A stretch of 64,000 nucleotides of DNA from Morella rubra (lineage: Eukaryota; Streptophyta; Magnoliopsida; Fagales; Myricaceae), in the NCBI GenBank assembly GCA_003952965.2, contig CM025856.1, forward strand, positions 15,764,419 to 15,828,418, given 5' to 3'. The notes under the pieces were generated by a model that saw only the letters and a program-made list of their open reading frames with translations, did not search any database and was not told where the DNA came from. Below, piece by piece: positions 54,217 through 64,000 of this stretch. A program made the position numbers and the translations under genes. Numbering within the stretch: position 1 is the stretch's first letter; each line of letters opens with the position of its first letter.

Positions 54217-55479
54217 GAAAAAATTTTAAGAGTAGGTAGTGCATATTATGTCTTGAGGCCTATTTTGAAATTCTCCAACTTGACAAAGACATGATTAGGA
54301 AGTTGATTTGAATTCCTTAGGGGAGTGCATATTGTTTCATATTTTTTATTTTTTATTTTGCATTTAATTCAAATGCTTCTATTCCTGGTTGAAAGGAATA
54401 TTCATATTTTGTCTCTTTTTAAAACTTATAAAATCTTAGTCTGGCTTGTAAGATAGGTTGTCCAATGCTTCTGAGTTGAAAATTTAGAGCAGATAGTTTG
54501 ATGGTGCGCTAGGTTATCTGGACTTATAACATTTTGAGCAAATGCAAACCTCTCTAGATCTCTATATATTCTCCCGATTATTTTTTTGTTGTCTTTCAGT
54601 CTGCTGTTAAGTCTTGTAATTCGTGGTTGTTATGTGTATACAAATTCCAAAAGAAATTATGGAAAATGATGTGCAAATTATAGTATGATTCTAAGGAACA
54701 GATGCAACTACCAACCCAAACTTTGCAAGTTATCCCAAACTTCTCTTAAGTACTTACGGATTCAGGCATTATTGTATTTCCTTTTTGGTGCAAAGCGTCT
54801 ACTTAACTACAAGATTTCCTTACATTTAAGCCAAAGAGTTGATAGATGGAGAAATATATACACTTGTTGTGTGCTAACAGATTTCCTATATTTACAAGAA
54901 TATTCTCAAGCACTTGATGTGCACCACAAGGAAGGAATACAAAGGCATTCGGTTACAGAGATTCCATAGAAATACAACAGCACACAAAATACATAACAAC
55001 CTAGCACTAGTGATGCCGAAGGTTCTGGAGCTGCAGCTGACTTGGAGGATGCTTGAGTTGAAGCTGACTTGGAGGACACTTGCTGAGTCGGCTGTTGGAG
55101 TTCAGTGAAGAAAATTCTACACAATTTATCATGTATACATCCCCTGTTGCTTTTCTTCAGATCCAATTGTGGCTGAATCTTCTGTGTAATCCATTTATAA
55201 TGCTCTATGGAAAACTCAGGGTAAAATTGCTGAAAAAATGTCAAAATGCTTTAGCAATGTGGGACTCTAATAACTCTAATAAAATGAAACAATTCATTCG
55301 AGTCTTCTAATCAAATACATCATTTCTGTCAGCCCATTGATTTTTCTATTTTTGGGCAGCTGGGTCGTGAACAAGAGCTATAACACGTTCAAGCTCAAAG
55401 CTACTGGTTCTGTCATGCTCTATTCTATTTCTTTCTACTCTCGAGTTACTGGCTTTTCAAGAACAAGAGCAGAATGTTT
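54217..55479. other. Downstream of the NHL pseudogene, no certain gene
   Basis: No clear gene. A 112-residue minus-strand frame (55244-54906) has a Ser/Ala/Gln-rich stretch followed by a hydrophobic segment (LVLGCYVFCVLLYFYGI), which loosely recalls a GPI-anchor signal. There is no supporting upstream domain, so it is not called as a gene. Confidence 0.35.
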
Positions 55480-55926
55480 ATTCCCCACAATTTATCTGTT
55501 GTCGTCGTTTATGGGTCCTGTAAAATAGGGAATGTCCATCGTTTGATGTCGTCGGCGAAAACCATGGAATTAATGACGACTTATGGGTCGTCGGCGTATG
55601 ATATATTCAAGGACTACAAATATGGAAATTGTTGCCGGTGTTAAGAAATCGTCGACAAAAAATCGCTCACTCTCGACGAGACATCAGTTGTCAGCAACGA
55701 AGCAACCTCAACGAAAATGGGTTGCTTATCCCGACGCATTTCATGGGTGAGAAAAGCACCGCATCAATGATGATGAGCCACAGGTGTTGGAATTACATCT
55801 CTCTCGACGCGGCAGACACTACGACTCCTTGACGACGAAAAACCGTGGCCAAATCCCTTCCTTGACGATTTTGAAGGCTTTCTGCCATGGCTGCTGTCGT
55901 GGGCAGAGAACGGATTTCTTGTAGTG
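55480..55926 (-). mobile_element. Possible CACTA-type non-autonomous element or end fragment
   Basis: On the minus strand a terminus CACTACAAGAAATCCG starts at about 55926, typical of CACTA ends, and the interior to about 55500 is rich in CGTCG/CGACG motifs that could be subterminal repeats. No matching opposite end was found, so limits are provisional. Confidence 0.45.
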
Positions 55927-57687
55927 ACGTTACAGCTCAAATTGTGGGTAGTCTTCAAATACTAATACGGAGGCAACTGATAAGCTATCCACATTGCATC
56001 GATTATCAACGATAGGGTCACAGCTGATTTATTCCTGCGCGCCACAAACCACCACATATCCTGGTACGAACAGATCGAGAAATTAAGATAGCTTACCAAA
56101 CACAAGCGCCAGAAACTATTGGGTCAAGCTATCAAAACATGTTATTAAATCCTAGCAATAAGTGAATTCCCTTCAGAGCTGCTCTTTCAAAACAAGATTG
56201 TTAAAGATAGATGCTAGTCGATCATTCCTTTAGAGCGAAGGGAACTGTTATAGAATATGTCTTTTGGTTTTTCCCAAAAACATAATTGGTGGAGTTACGA
56301 ATTCCGATTTGTCATGGGGAAAGAAACAACTGGAGCTTTCGTAAACTCTTATAATATTCTGTCTCTACTCCAATGCAGCAGGGTTGAAACAGTCAAATGA
56401 GTGAAGGTAAGATGTCCTTCAATCCCAGCCAAAATTTTACAGTAGTGAAAATACCTAGACATGTTCTTTATGTGCATGTTAAAAAGTCATCCATGCATAT
56501 TTGTAAGTAGGATACAGAAAGAAGGGGAGTTTAATTTCATGTCATTGATCAACAACTTTCTAAACTTAATCCTTAGGAAACATAGAATCTAATACAAAAC
56601 ACGCCTATCTTATCTTAGAAGTACCATGATCGTCCACTAGCCACAACAAAGCACTGATACAGTCAGAGAGATGTCATTACCAATATCTGTTATGGAATCA
56701 AATGTGGTGCTTCCTCTTGATGCCCTTACCATGATGCTTGCCTTTAGCCATCTTGAATTAATTCCTTTTGGACTTCGGAAGGGAAAAAGATTCTATTCAC
56801 AGAAGCAAAATTCTAACAACAGCAAAGAAGCAGTGTAGATTTAAAGAACATCATCTAACGTCCAAGCTTTAGCCACATCGCCTTTTGACTCATTTTTTTG
56901 CAACCCATTATTTTGAACATTAAGATTGCCAAATAGGCTTCGTCTTCTTCCCTGTTTCTCCAGCTTCCCGTGCACTCAGCATTTTCTATTTATTGAGGAT
57001 GGTAACTAATCCTCTTCAGTTTGTTGATTCTAGTGGGAATGTTGATTGCTCTGTTTAATTCTATCTATTGAGAAGGGCAAAATATCATGAATATGAATAT
57101 CCCTCTGTCCACTATGAGGAGCCCGCTGTGTTCTTGTGCGTACCTGGGCAGTTACGCGGTGTGGCATTTCTTTTTTGCTGAATATATGGAATATAAAAAA
57201 AAAAAAAAAAAAAAACATTTCCCCAAGTACTGTTACCGATGCTGGAGAAGTACTCCGGTGCCGTCGTAAATGTATAGCAGCTGGTTAATCGAGGCTTTAA
57301 GCTGTCCATGTATCACTCTTGGAAATCTCATTTGAAGCGATCATTGCTAATTTTTCAGCACATATATATCTAGTAATTTGTGAGAAGAGTTAGATCAATT
57401 GCTGTTCAGTTATCTAAATATTTCCTTTCTCCCTCGAAACCAACTTGCATTTGTACTGATGCAACCAAGGGAGGGGATCGTTCGGTTCAGACGTTATATA
57501 ATTTTTTTTACAGATTTTAATTTTATTTATTTTAATAACACGTTTCGTGCTATATTAGGCAGAACAAATTTCTCGTTAAATCTTCCCATTGAAGTTAGGT
57601 TTTTTTGACCTAATTCGTTGAGGGTTAGATCCCAGTGAAAAAAAAAATGAAACTCAATGAATTTTTTAAAATTCACCAAAAAATTCA
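55927..57687. other. Continuation of the RLP segmental duplication, then intergenic DNA
   Basis: 56275-56800 is collinear with 62485-62890 in copy B (GTCATTACCAATATCTGTTA, GCCATCTTGAATTAATTCC), and includes a tiny basic ORF described separately. The rest to 57687 has no gene. A poly-A run (57192-57210) and AT-rich DNA follow. Confidence 0.55.
56698..56751 (-). other. 17-codon basic micro-ORF, duplicated (copy A)
   Basis: Reads MAKGKHHGKGIKRKHHI and stops. The copy at 62777-62830 reads MAKGKRRGKGIRRKRHI. All four differences are His/Arg or Lys/Arg exchanges, keeping charge and length. I do not recognise the product. It may be a chance frame. Confidence 0.3.
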
Positions 57688-57821
57688 TAGCGTTTGTGAA
57701 GTAAAATTTTAATAAAATTTATTTTTATCAAACACGCTTCAAAATTTTACTTTACACTCATTCACTAATTCCAATACACCTCTTTTTAAATACCAACATA
57801 AAATTTTATAACCAAACACTA
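57688..57821. mobile_element. Short MITE with TAGYGTTTG terminal repeats
   Basis: Begins TAGCGTTTGTGAAGTAAAAT and ends with the near inverse of TAGTGTTTGGTTATAAAATT. AT-rich core, about 134 bp. Target-site duplication not resolved. Confidence 0.6.
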
Positions 57822-57899
57822 TTACTAGAGTGAAAACTTATTTTCCCTATTGCCCTTTCTCCGATATTTTGTATTCTAGTCAAATCGGTCTCCAATATT

Positions 57900-58080
57900 T
57901 ATCACTAGAGGATCTTTTGAGTAAATTTTAAAGTGTTGGAGTTGATAAAAAAGTGAAAGAGAGATGATTTGAATGAATTTTTTATATTTATTATAGTAAA
58001 AAGAGATGATTTGATGGGGAGATAGAATATTTTGTAATTATTATATTAGGCCAAAATTTTAAGGTGCCCAAAATATGAAA
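57900..58080 (+). mobile_element. MITE, same family as 9285-9445
   Basis: Shares AGAGAGATGATTTGAATGAA, TTTTTTATATTTATTATAGT, GATTTGATGGGGAG and ATTTTGTAATTATTATATTA with the 9.3-kb copy in the same order. Non-coding, AT-rich. Confidence 0.6.
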
Positions 58081-58084
58081 CTTC

Positions 58085-58270
58085 ACAGATAATTTACTTA
58101 AAAGCAGAAGGGTAAAAGTACTCCCGTGGATTCTTTGCACTGCAACAAACATTCAAACCCAAAGTGGACGCACCAATATTAGAGCCAATAAGACTTTTTC
58201 TTCATTATAAATAGTATTGCTTTGGTCCTTTTCTTCGTGAGCATGGCCAAGAAAGTTTGCGTATACCGAC
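58085..58270 (+). promoter_or_regulatory. Upstream module of the RLP cluster, copy 2
   Basis: Contains ACTCCCGTGGATTCTTTGCA, AAGTGGACGCACCAATATTA and GCATGGCCAAGAAAGTTTGC, as in the other copies. It is followed by diverged pieces of the same upstream region (58340-58990) and not by an RLP body, so it is an orphan. Confidence 0.6.
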
Positions 58271-59084
58271 AAATATTGCTTCATTTGCTTAGCACATCTC
58301 AATATTTCTTGAAGTATGATAGTGACTGAGAAGACATATTTGATCCTCCTCCACATTTTAGATTGTTATGTCACCCGCGTGAACTTCACGGATGATTGAC
58401 TTCTCTATTAATTATTAGCCGTTTGATCTCTTTTTCTATCCTATCCTTTCTACTCACTATAGACTTATAATAGTCTACCTTTCTCCCTTTCATGATTCTC
58501 CATCAACCATTACCAATAATTTTTTTTCAAAACGGGTGGAATTGTTAATGTACAAAGTTAACCCTCTCTCCAATAATTTGGTTTCTAATCTATGTTTTTC
58601 CAATATTCATGATGAATAGAGATTCTTCAATATGTGTTAGACTTTATGACTTCCCACCATATACGTTTCATTGATAATTATGGCACCGATGGAACTTCAT
58701 GAGAAATTTACTTGGAGAAGGCTTGGAGTACGTACTTGTGTCGTTGATTCTTTTGCATTAGACACTTTCAAATCCAATGTCAAGGATCAAGAAAATTTGT
58801 ATGTGGACAAGTATGATAGTGCCTCAAAAGGCATCTACCTCCTACACGTTTTAGACTTTCATGTCGTCCGCCTTGTACTTCACGCGTAATTAGACTCCTT
58901 TTCATTATTCATTTGATCTCTTTTTCTACTATTTTTACTCTCTCATAGTCTAAATATATATCTTAATTAAAAAAATTCAAGCAATAAAAGATTGCTTAAT
59001 TAATGACTTTAAAAAGTACTCTACCTAGTTGTCTAAACAGTACAATGCTTATTGTTGCTGCAAGGCGCCTTCCCATACTGATTT

Positions 59085-61387
59085 GCACCCCCGTTTATTT
59101 TTCAGTCAAAACAAAATGTAGTATCAATCACAAGTTTTGCATGTGACTTACTTGTTCATTAAGTACAAAACAAGCGGCTCGCTTGACTTACTATTATGAT
59201 TTAAAATCTCGTAATTGACGCATTGATAGATTTTTTACATCCCAACGCAACGCAACACTGCAAAAATCATAGATGCATAACTCAATATTCTTTGTTTCTA
59301 GCGTGAGTGCAACCGTGATTTGATTGTGGGCCACCAAAGTATCCAAATGTTGATTGCAACATAGGGCAGAACTCAGGAGGTCAAATCAATGACAGTGGGA
59401 GACAAGAGACATCAATTATAGCTTAGGATTTTATTAAGGGTGTTCTCGTCGTAGTAGTTTGAATATTGAGGGCAAAATGAGTAAATGAGCCATGTGTTTT
59501 GCATGTGCTAGACATTTTCGTTCATTTTGATGACGAAATTAAGTGATGCAAATCGAAGGAACCAAGTCTCAAAAATAAAATAAAAATGGTGCAAAGTGTC
59601 AGACCCCCCAAACTTAATAGGTGCAAAGTGTAATTAACCCTTTTTGAATGTCGGGGCAAAATGGACAAGTTAAGTACGTGTTTTGCAAGTGATTGAGATT
59701 TTCATTCGTTTTAACAGATAAATAAACAAAGAGTTCAAATCCTAAGAAACTAGAACCACGTGGGTGAAATGTCTCAAAAATAAAAGAACGGATATAAAAT
59801 GTGAGACCCTCTCCTCCCAAAATCAAGTGGGTGCAAAGTGTAAATAATCATTTTTTTTTTTATCTCATTGTGATGCTTTTTATCTTTTGTTCAAAGAGAC
59901 AATTTTTTTAACATGTGTCATACATGCCAACAGATCGGCATGTTCTTGAATCAGAAACATGACAAATATATTGTTTGAGAATCTTAACTTTTAACTCTCA
60001 AACTATCAAAATTTTATTAATGTTCATCTCGTAAGAGATTTTTTTTTCTTTTGATAAAATCGAAGGACAAAATATGGTATATTGTTATTATTATTATGTT
60101 TCTTAATGTAATACAATTTTTTCACGATGGATGAAATATTGTTAATGTAAAAAGCTCACCCTTTCTCCAACATTTTGTTTTCTAATCAAAATCTTTTTCC
60201 AATATTTATCGCTAGAGGTCCTTTAACTGCGTGTTTGAGAGTTTATGTGGGGCCACCATGCAGTACACTACGTGATTGAGTATTACGGACGGCCCACATG
60301 GAACTTCAATAGTAATTAATTTACTTGCACAAGGGTCAAAGTACTCCCGTGGATTCTTTGCACTGAAACAAACCTTCAAATTACCCAAAGTGGACGGACC
60401 AATAGAGCCAAAAGGACTTCTTCTTGATCATTTGGAATAGTCTTTTTCTAGTCCTAATTTTCTTCGTAGTCATGGCCAAGAAAGTTTGCGTATATAGCCA
60501 ATGGAAGTTGATCTTCTTCATTAGGTACATAGTCTTTAATTTCTATTACTTAATTTTCTTCGTCGACAACATCATTTTATAGCCAAGAAATTTTGCGTAC
60601 GTGGAGAAAGTCCTTCAATATCAATTAATTAGTTCGGTACATCTCAATATCTGATCTTAAAGTATGATAGTGACTCAGAAGGCATCTGCCAGCTCCCTAC
60701 ACGTACGTTTTAGACTTCTATTTATGTTGTGATCTGCTGTGCCGTGTAAGTAGTTCACGATCAAGTAATGAGACTTGTTTTCATTGGTCATTTGATCTCT
60801 TTTTTCCAGCCTTTATACGATGGTCATGGGTCATAGTCTATCTATATATCTTAGTTCAGTACATCATTTTGTGGTTCTCTGATCGCATGTAAACAAAATT
60901 CAAGCACAAAGGATTGCTTATTGACTTTAACGGGAATGAATAAATCGACTAACATTATTAGGGCTTGACAGGCCCAGCCAGCCTTCCAAATCTTTTAGAC
61001 TTCGGATGTCGTTCACCATATTGTACGCTTGCAATAATTCACGTTTTGGGGAGCCCAGATGGAACTCATGATAGGGCAATCTTACTGGCAGAAGACCAGT
61101 AGTGCAGTCGATCTCCAAAACCCAAATCCGATGGCGAACGTATGATACTTACCATGGGACTTCTTTTTCATAAGTCTCTTTTCTAAAGCCTTTTTAATTT
61201 ATTCATCATAGTCCATCTTTCTCTCCCCCACGTTTGCATTTAATTTGAATTTTTCCCATTTTTTTTGGTTGGATAAGTCTTTGATTTTCATTTTTTTGTC
61301 ATTTAATTCGAAATATAGCTCCCCGCTAGATCATGCAGGACTACAAATTACTCGAAGATTGGTGTCCAGTTATATGAAAGGAAACAC
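59085..61387 (+). repeat. Segmental duplication, upstream block of copy B
   Basis: Collinear direct repeat of 38826-41345 (offset about 20.0-20.3 kb). It ends at GAAAGGAAACACTTAAACAA, after which the sequence jumps to the 3' part of the RLP. Confidence 0.88.
60210..60500 (+). promoter_or_regulatory. Upstream module of the RLP cluster, copy 3
   Basis: Same landmarks as copy 1 and also ACTCCCGTGGATTCTTTGCA, which copy 1 lacks and copy 2 has, so the module has been reshuffled or partly deleted among copies. Confidence 0.6.
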
Positions 61388-61404
61388 TTAAACAACCTAA
61401 TTTA

Positions 61405-62050
61405 AAGCCAACCTAACTATTGATCTTGTCCATTCCATAGACCTTTCAAATAATAATCTATCAGGAGAAATACCTAATGATATAACAAACCTCTCTCCCT
61501 TGGTCAACCTAAATCTATCAAGGAATCATCTTACCGGAAAAATTCCCATGGGAATTGGGAATTTGAAAAATTTAGAAACTCTTGATCTTTCAAGAAATGC
61601 ACATTCTGGTTCTCTTCCTCAAAAATTGGTTTCTTGAACTTTCTTAAGAATCTGAATTTGTCATTCAACAGCTTCTCTCGAAAAATTCCATCTGTAAATC
61701 AACTTCAAACACTCAATGACTCATCCAAGTACGAAGGTAACTCCTTCCTCTGTGGACCTTCTCTTTTGACAAAATGTTCGGGGGAAGAAGATGATCCCCC
61801 AGCAACGCCAATTGACAACAGTGGAACAAGAAACAAGATTGGAAAAGAACTTGAGTCAGCATCATTCTACATCAGCATCGTATTGGGCTTTATTGTTGGC
61901 TTTTGGGGAGTTTGCGGCACACTCATTGTTAAGAGATCATGGAGGCAAGCTTATTATCAAGGATTGGTTAATATGAAGGAGAGGATAGTTTACTTGATGA
62001 TAGAGAAAGCTATTCGCTGTCTGGGGAAGACCAAGTTTGATAGAAAATGA
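61405..62050 (+). pseudogene. LRR receptor-like protein, copy B, 3' remnant
   Basis: Starts abruptly with [20 protein letters not shown] and carries two or three C-terminal LRRs, a stop at about 61634-61636 (after LPQKLVS), then LNLSFNSFSRKIPSVNQLQT, the cap EGNSFLCGPS, an acidic stretch, the transmembrane helix ASFYISIVLGFIVGFWGVCG and a full cytoplasmic tail (stop 62048-62050). The signal peptide, N-cap and most LRRs are absent because about 2.8 kb present in copy A (41345-44130) is missing. It lacks the MITE and the small indels of copy A, so it shows the tail before that insertion. Confidence 0.9.
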
Positions 62051-63834
62051 GGCCATGTGCATGCAAGGTAGGACATCTTAATCCGTTTATCATGTATTGT
62101 CTGCTTTTTAGTTGTAATATGTTGTTTGCCCCAACCTTCAATTCCTGAAGGATTGTAAAAGTTTGTACCCTGTTTTACTATTTGGTCAAACCAGTGCGTG
62201 TTTTAGACTTGATGAAACATGTGGAACAAGTAAAATGCTTTTGCTTTGCGTTAAACTTATTATCTTTTAAAACTTTTCTCTCTATTAAAATGGTGCAATA
62301 ACAATGACAATAAAAACAGAGCTTCAATATGGTAGCATTCTCAACCATGTGGAAACATTCGATGGACATTGGAAGCATGCGGTGGCTGGAAGCGCAGATG
62401 TCTCGCACGACAGTCTTCACGGACTCATTCCTTAAAAGCATGTCTGGAACTTTCCTAGACTCTTCTAATATTTGTCTCTGGTCCAATTAGGTGGAGCAAA
62501 TAATTTCTGATTTGACATGGAAAAAATAACTGGAGCATTTGGAAACTCTTATAATATTTTGTCTTTGCTCCAATGCGGTTAAAACAGGGTTAGAAAAAGA
62601 AGAAGGGGAGCTTAATTTCATGTCACTGATCAACAGCTTTCTAAACTTAATCCTTAGGAAACATAGAATCGAATACAAAACATACTTATCTAATTAGAAG
62701 TACGATGATCGTCCACTAGCCACAACAGAGCGCTGATAAAGTCCGAGAGATGTCATTACCAATATCTGTTATGGAATCAAATGTGGCGCTTCCTCCTGAT
62801 GCCCTTACCACGACGCTTGCCTTTAGCCATCTTGAATTAATTCCTTTTGGACTTCAGAAGGGAAAAATATTTTTTTCAAAGAAGCTGCAAAATTCCAAGA
62901 ACTTCCTAATGTATGACATTGAATAATCATATATAATTGTTACTGCACTTAAAGGTCCTGCGGCAACCAATTAGGATATTGGTGCTCCTTTTTAATTTTC
63001 TGTCCTTTTCCCAATTTTTTCCTCTTTTATGTCCATGAGCCGGTTCCTATGGAACATGATTTTGATTTTATAGGTCTATAACGCGCCACAAAGTACGGTT
63101 TATAAGAGGTAATTTTCTTAAAAAAAGTTGAGAAATTGGTGATTCATGATTTGAGTCCTTCAATTTAGGTAAAAATTTCGAGTTTTATGTTTGAATGCAG
63201 ATCTTCGGTAAGATTGTGTTAGGGATTTAGTGTAAGATGAATGTAGATTGTGATTTTGATGAATTTAGAGTGGATTTTATGGAATATAAAATGATTTTGG
63301 GTATCTATCCTCTGTTTCCAGCTAATGTTCAAACCATTCAATAACTGTTAGAATGTTAATGTTTCTCATTATTGTTAGAATGTTTTTCTCATAGTTGTTA
63401 GAACAGTCTATCCACCATTATAATTAAAGTTTTTCAGATAATTGTTTGAATGGTCTGTCATTTGTGCAGATTTTCCGTTTGAGAGAAGAATTGCTAAAAC
63501 TTGGTGACAATATTAAGAATATGTAATGGCAAGAGAATAAGGTATATGTAATTATTTGTACTTTTTTTTTAATATTTTACAATAATTTTGTGATCTAATT
63601 GTAATTCTAAATGTATTTTGTAATAGAACAATCTTATATTTTTAAATGCATTTTGTAGTTGTACAATTTAATAAGAGCCTATTAATAAAAAAATTTGGAT
63701 CGGAAACGTTAATATATTAGAAAATGATAATCTTTACCGTTCAAACTATAATTAGTTATTATTTAAACGGAGAATCTTGGACGTTAATAAATTAGGCCAT
63801 CAACATGCTTCACAATTGATAATTATGGGATGGG
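62051..63834. other. 3' flank of RLP copy B and AT-rich intergenic DNA
   Basis: 62051-62445 matches 45371-45800 and 62485-62890 matches 56275-56800. From about 62900 to 63830 the DNA is AT-rich with GTTAGAATGTT-type repeated phrases (63340-63420) and no recognised gene. Confidence 0.5.
62777..62830 (-). other. 17-codon basic micro-ORF, duplicated (copy B)
   Basis: Reads MAKGKRRGKGIRRKRHI. See the copy at 56698-56751. Three of the four codon differences are CGN here against CAN there, as expected from loss of methylated CpG. Confidence 0.3.
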
Positions 63835-64000
63835 CACTCATATGAATTCTTTGCGTTGAGGCAAACTTCCAAACTCAAGGTGGGCGGACCATTAATATAG
63901 CCAATTAATAAGACTTCTTTAATTTATATAGTCTTTAATTTCTAGATGCCCTTAATTTTCTTCGGCGACAAAGCCATGGAAGTTTATGTATATGGACAAA
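63835..64000 (+). promoter_or_regulatory. Upstream module of the RLP cluster, copy 4, cut by the window edge
   Basis: Diverged copy with GAATTCTTTGCGTTGAGGCA, AAGGTGGGCGGACCATTAAT and ATTTTCTTCGGCGACAAAGC. Its presence suggests another RLP copy beyond 64,000. Confidence 0.5.

Noticed and set aside
54906..55244. Minus-strand ORF with Ser/Ala/Gln-rich tail and hydrophobic C-terminal segment
   Set aside because: It loosely recalls a GPI-anchored protein end, but no conserved domain or upstream exon supports it.
58671..58889. 72-codon ORF beginning MIIMAPMELHEKF
   Set aside because: It lies in diverged upstream-module DNA of the RLP cluster, is not preserved in the other copies and resembles no family.

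Overview
This is nuclear DNA of a flowering plant, most likely a eudicot. It is AT-rich, its genes have many short exons, the two intact genes match plant families closely, and the intergenic space is full of plant DNA transposons (hAT, CACTA/En-Spm, Mutator/MULE and MITEs). I cannot name the genus.

Layout. (1) 1.2-7.3 kb, plus strand: a complete 19-exon CULLIN-1 gene whose exons sum to 738 codons, with the neddylation lysine at residue 682. (2) 11.1-19.2 kb, minus strand: a complete 11-exon gene for a large nuclear CW-type zinc-finger protein, 1717 residues by exon sum. A 1000-N scaffold gap (19,585-20,584) lies just upstream of it. (3) About 20.98-29.26 kb: a giant inverted repeat, two near-identical arms of about 4 kb around a 40-55 nt spacer. 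Each arm carries a 2.4-kb non-autonomous hAT element with the same 8-bp target-site duplication, and inside it the start of an IQ67-domain (IQD) gene. (4) 29.8-38.7 kb: an 8.9-kb CACTA element with a decayed TNP2-type transposase and a better preserved second gene. (5) 38.8-63 kb: a segmental duplication around an LRR receptor-like protein (RLP). Copy A (42.1-45.4 kb) is broken by frameshifts, small duplications and a 627-bp Mutator-type MITE with a 9-bp target-site duplication. Copy B (61.4-62.05 kb) keeps only the 3' end. (6) Between the two parts of copy A lie a 5.8-kb MULE (46.26-52.07 kb) with long terminal inverted repeats, a frameshifted MURA-like transposase and a GRF zinc-finger ORF, and then a decayed NHL-repeat gene (52.8-54.2 kb).

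Only CUL1 and the CW-finger gene look like functional host genes. Everything to the right of 20 kb is a record of transposition, inverted and direct duplication, and decay. The most unusual object is the palindrome. If it is real and transcribed it would fold into a kilobases-long hairpin RNA containing IQD leader and first-exon sequence, so it is a candidate small-RNA locus. Its position beside an assembly gap means an assembly artefact has to be excluded first.

Exon borders were inferred by eye from splice signals, reading frame and remembered family conservation. No alignment or database search was run.
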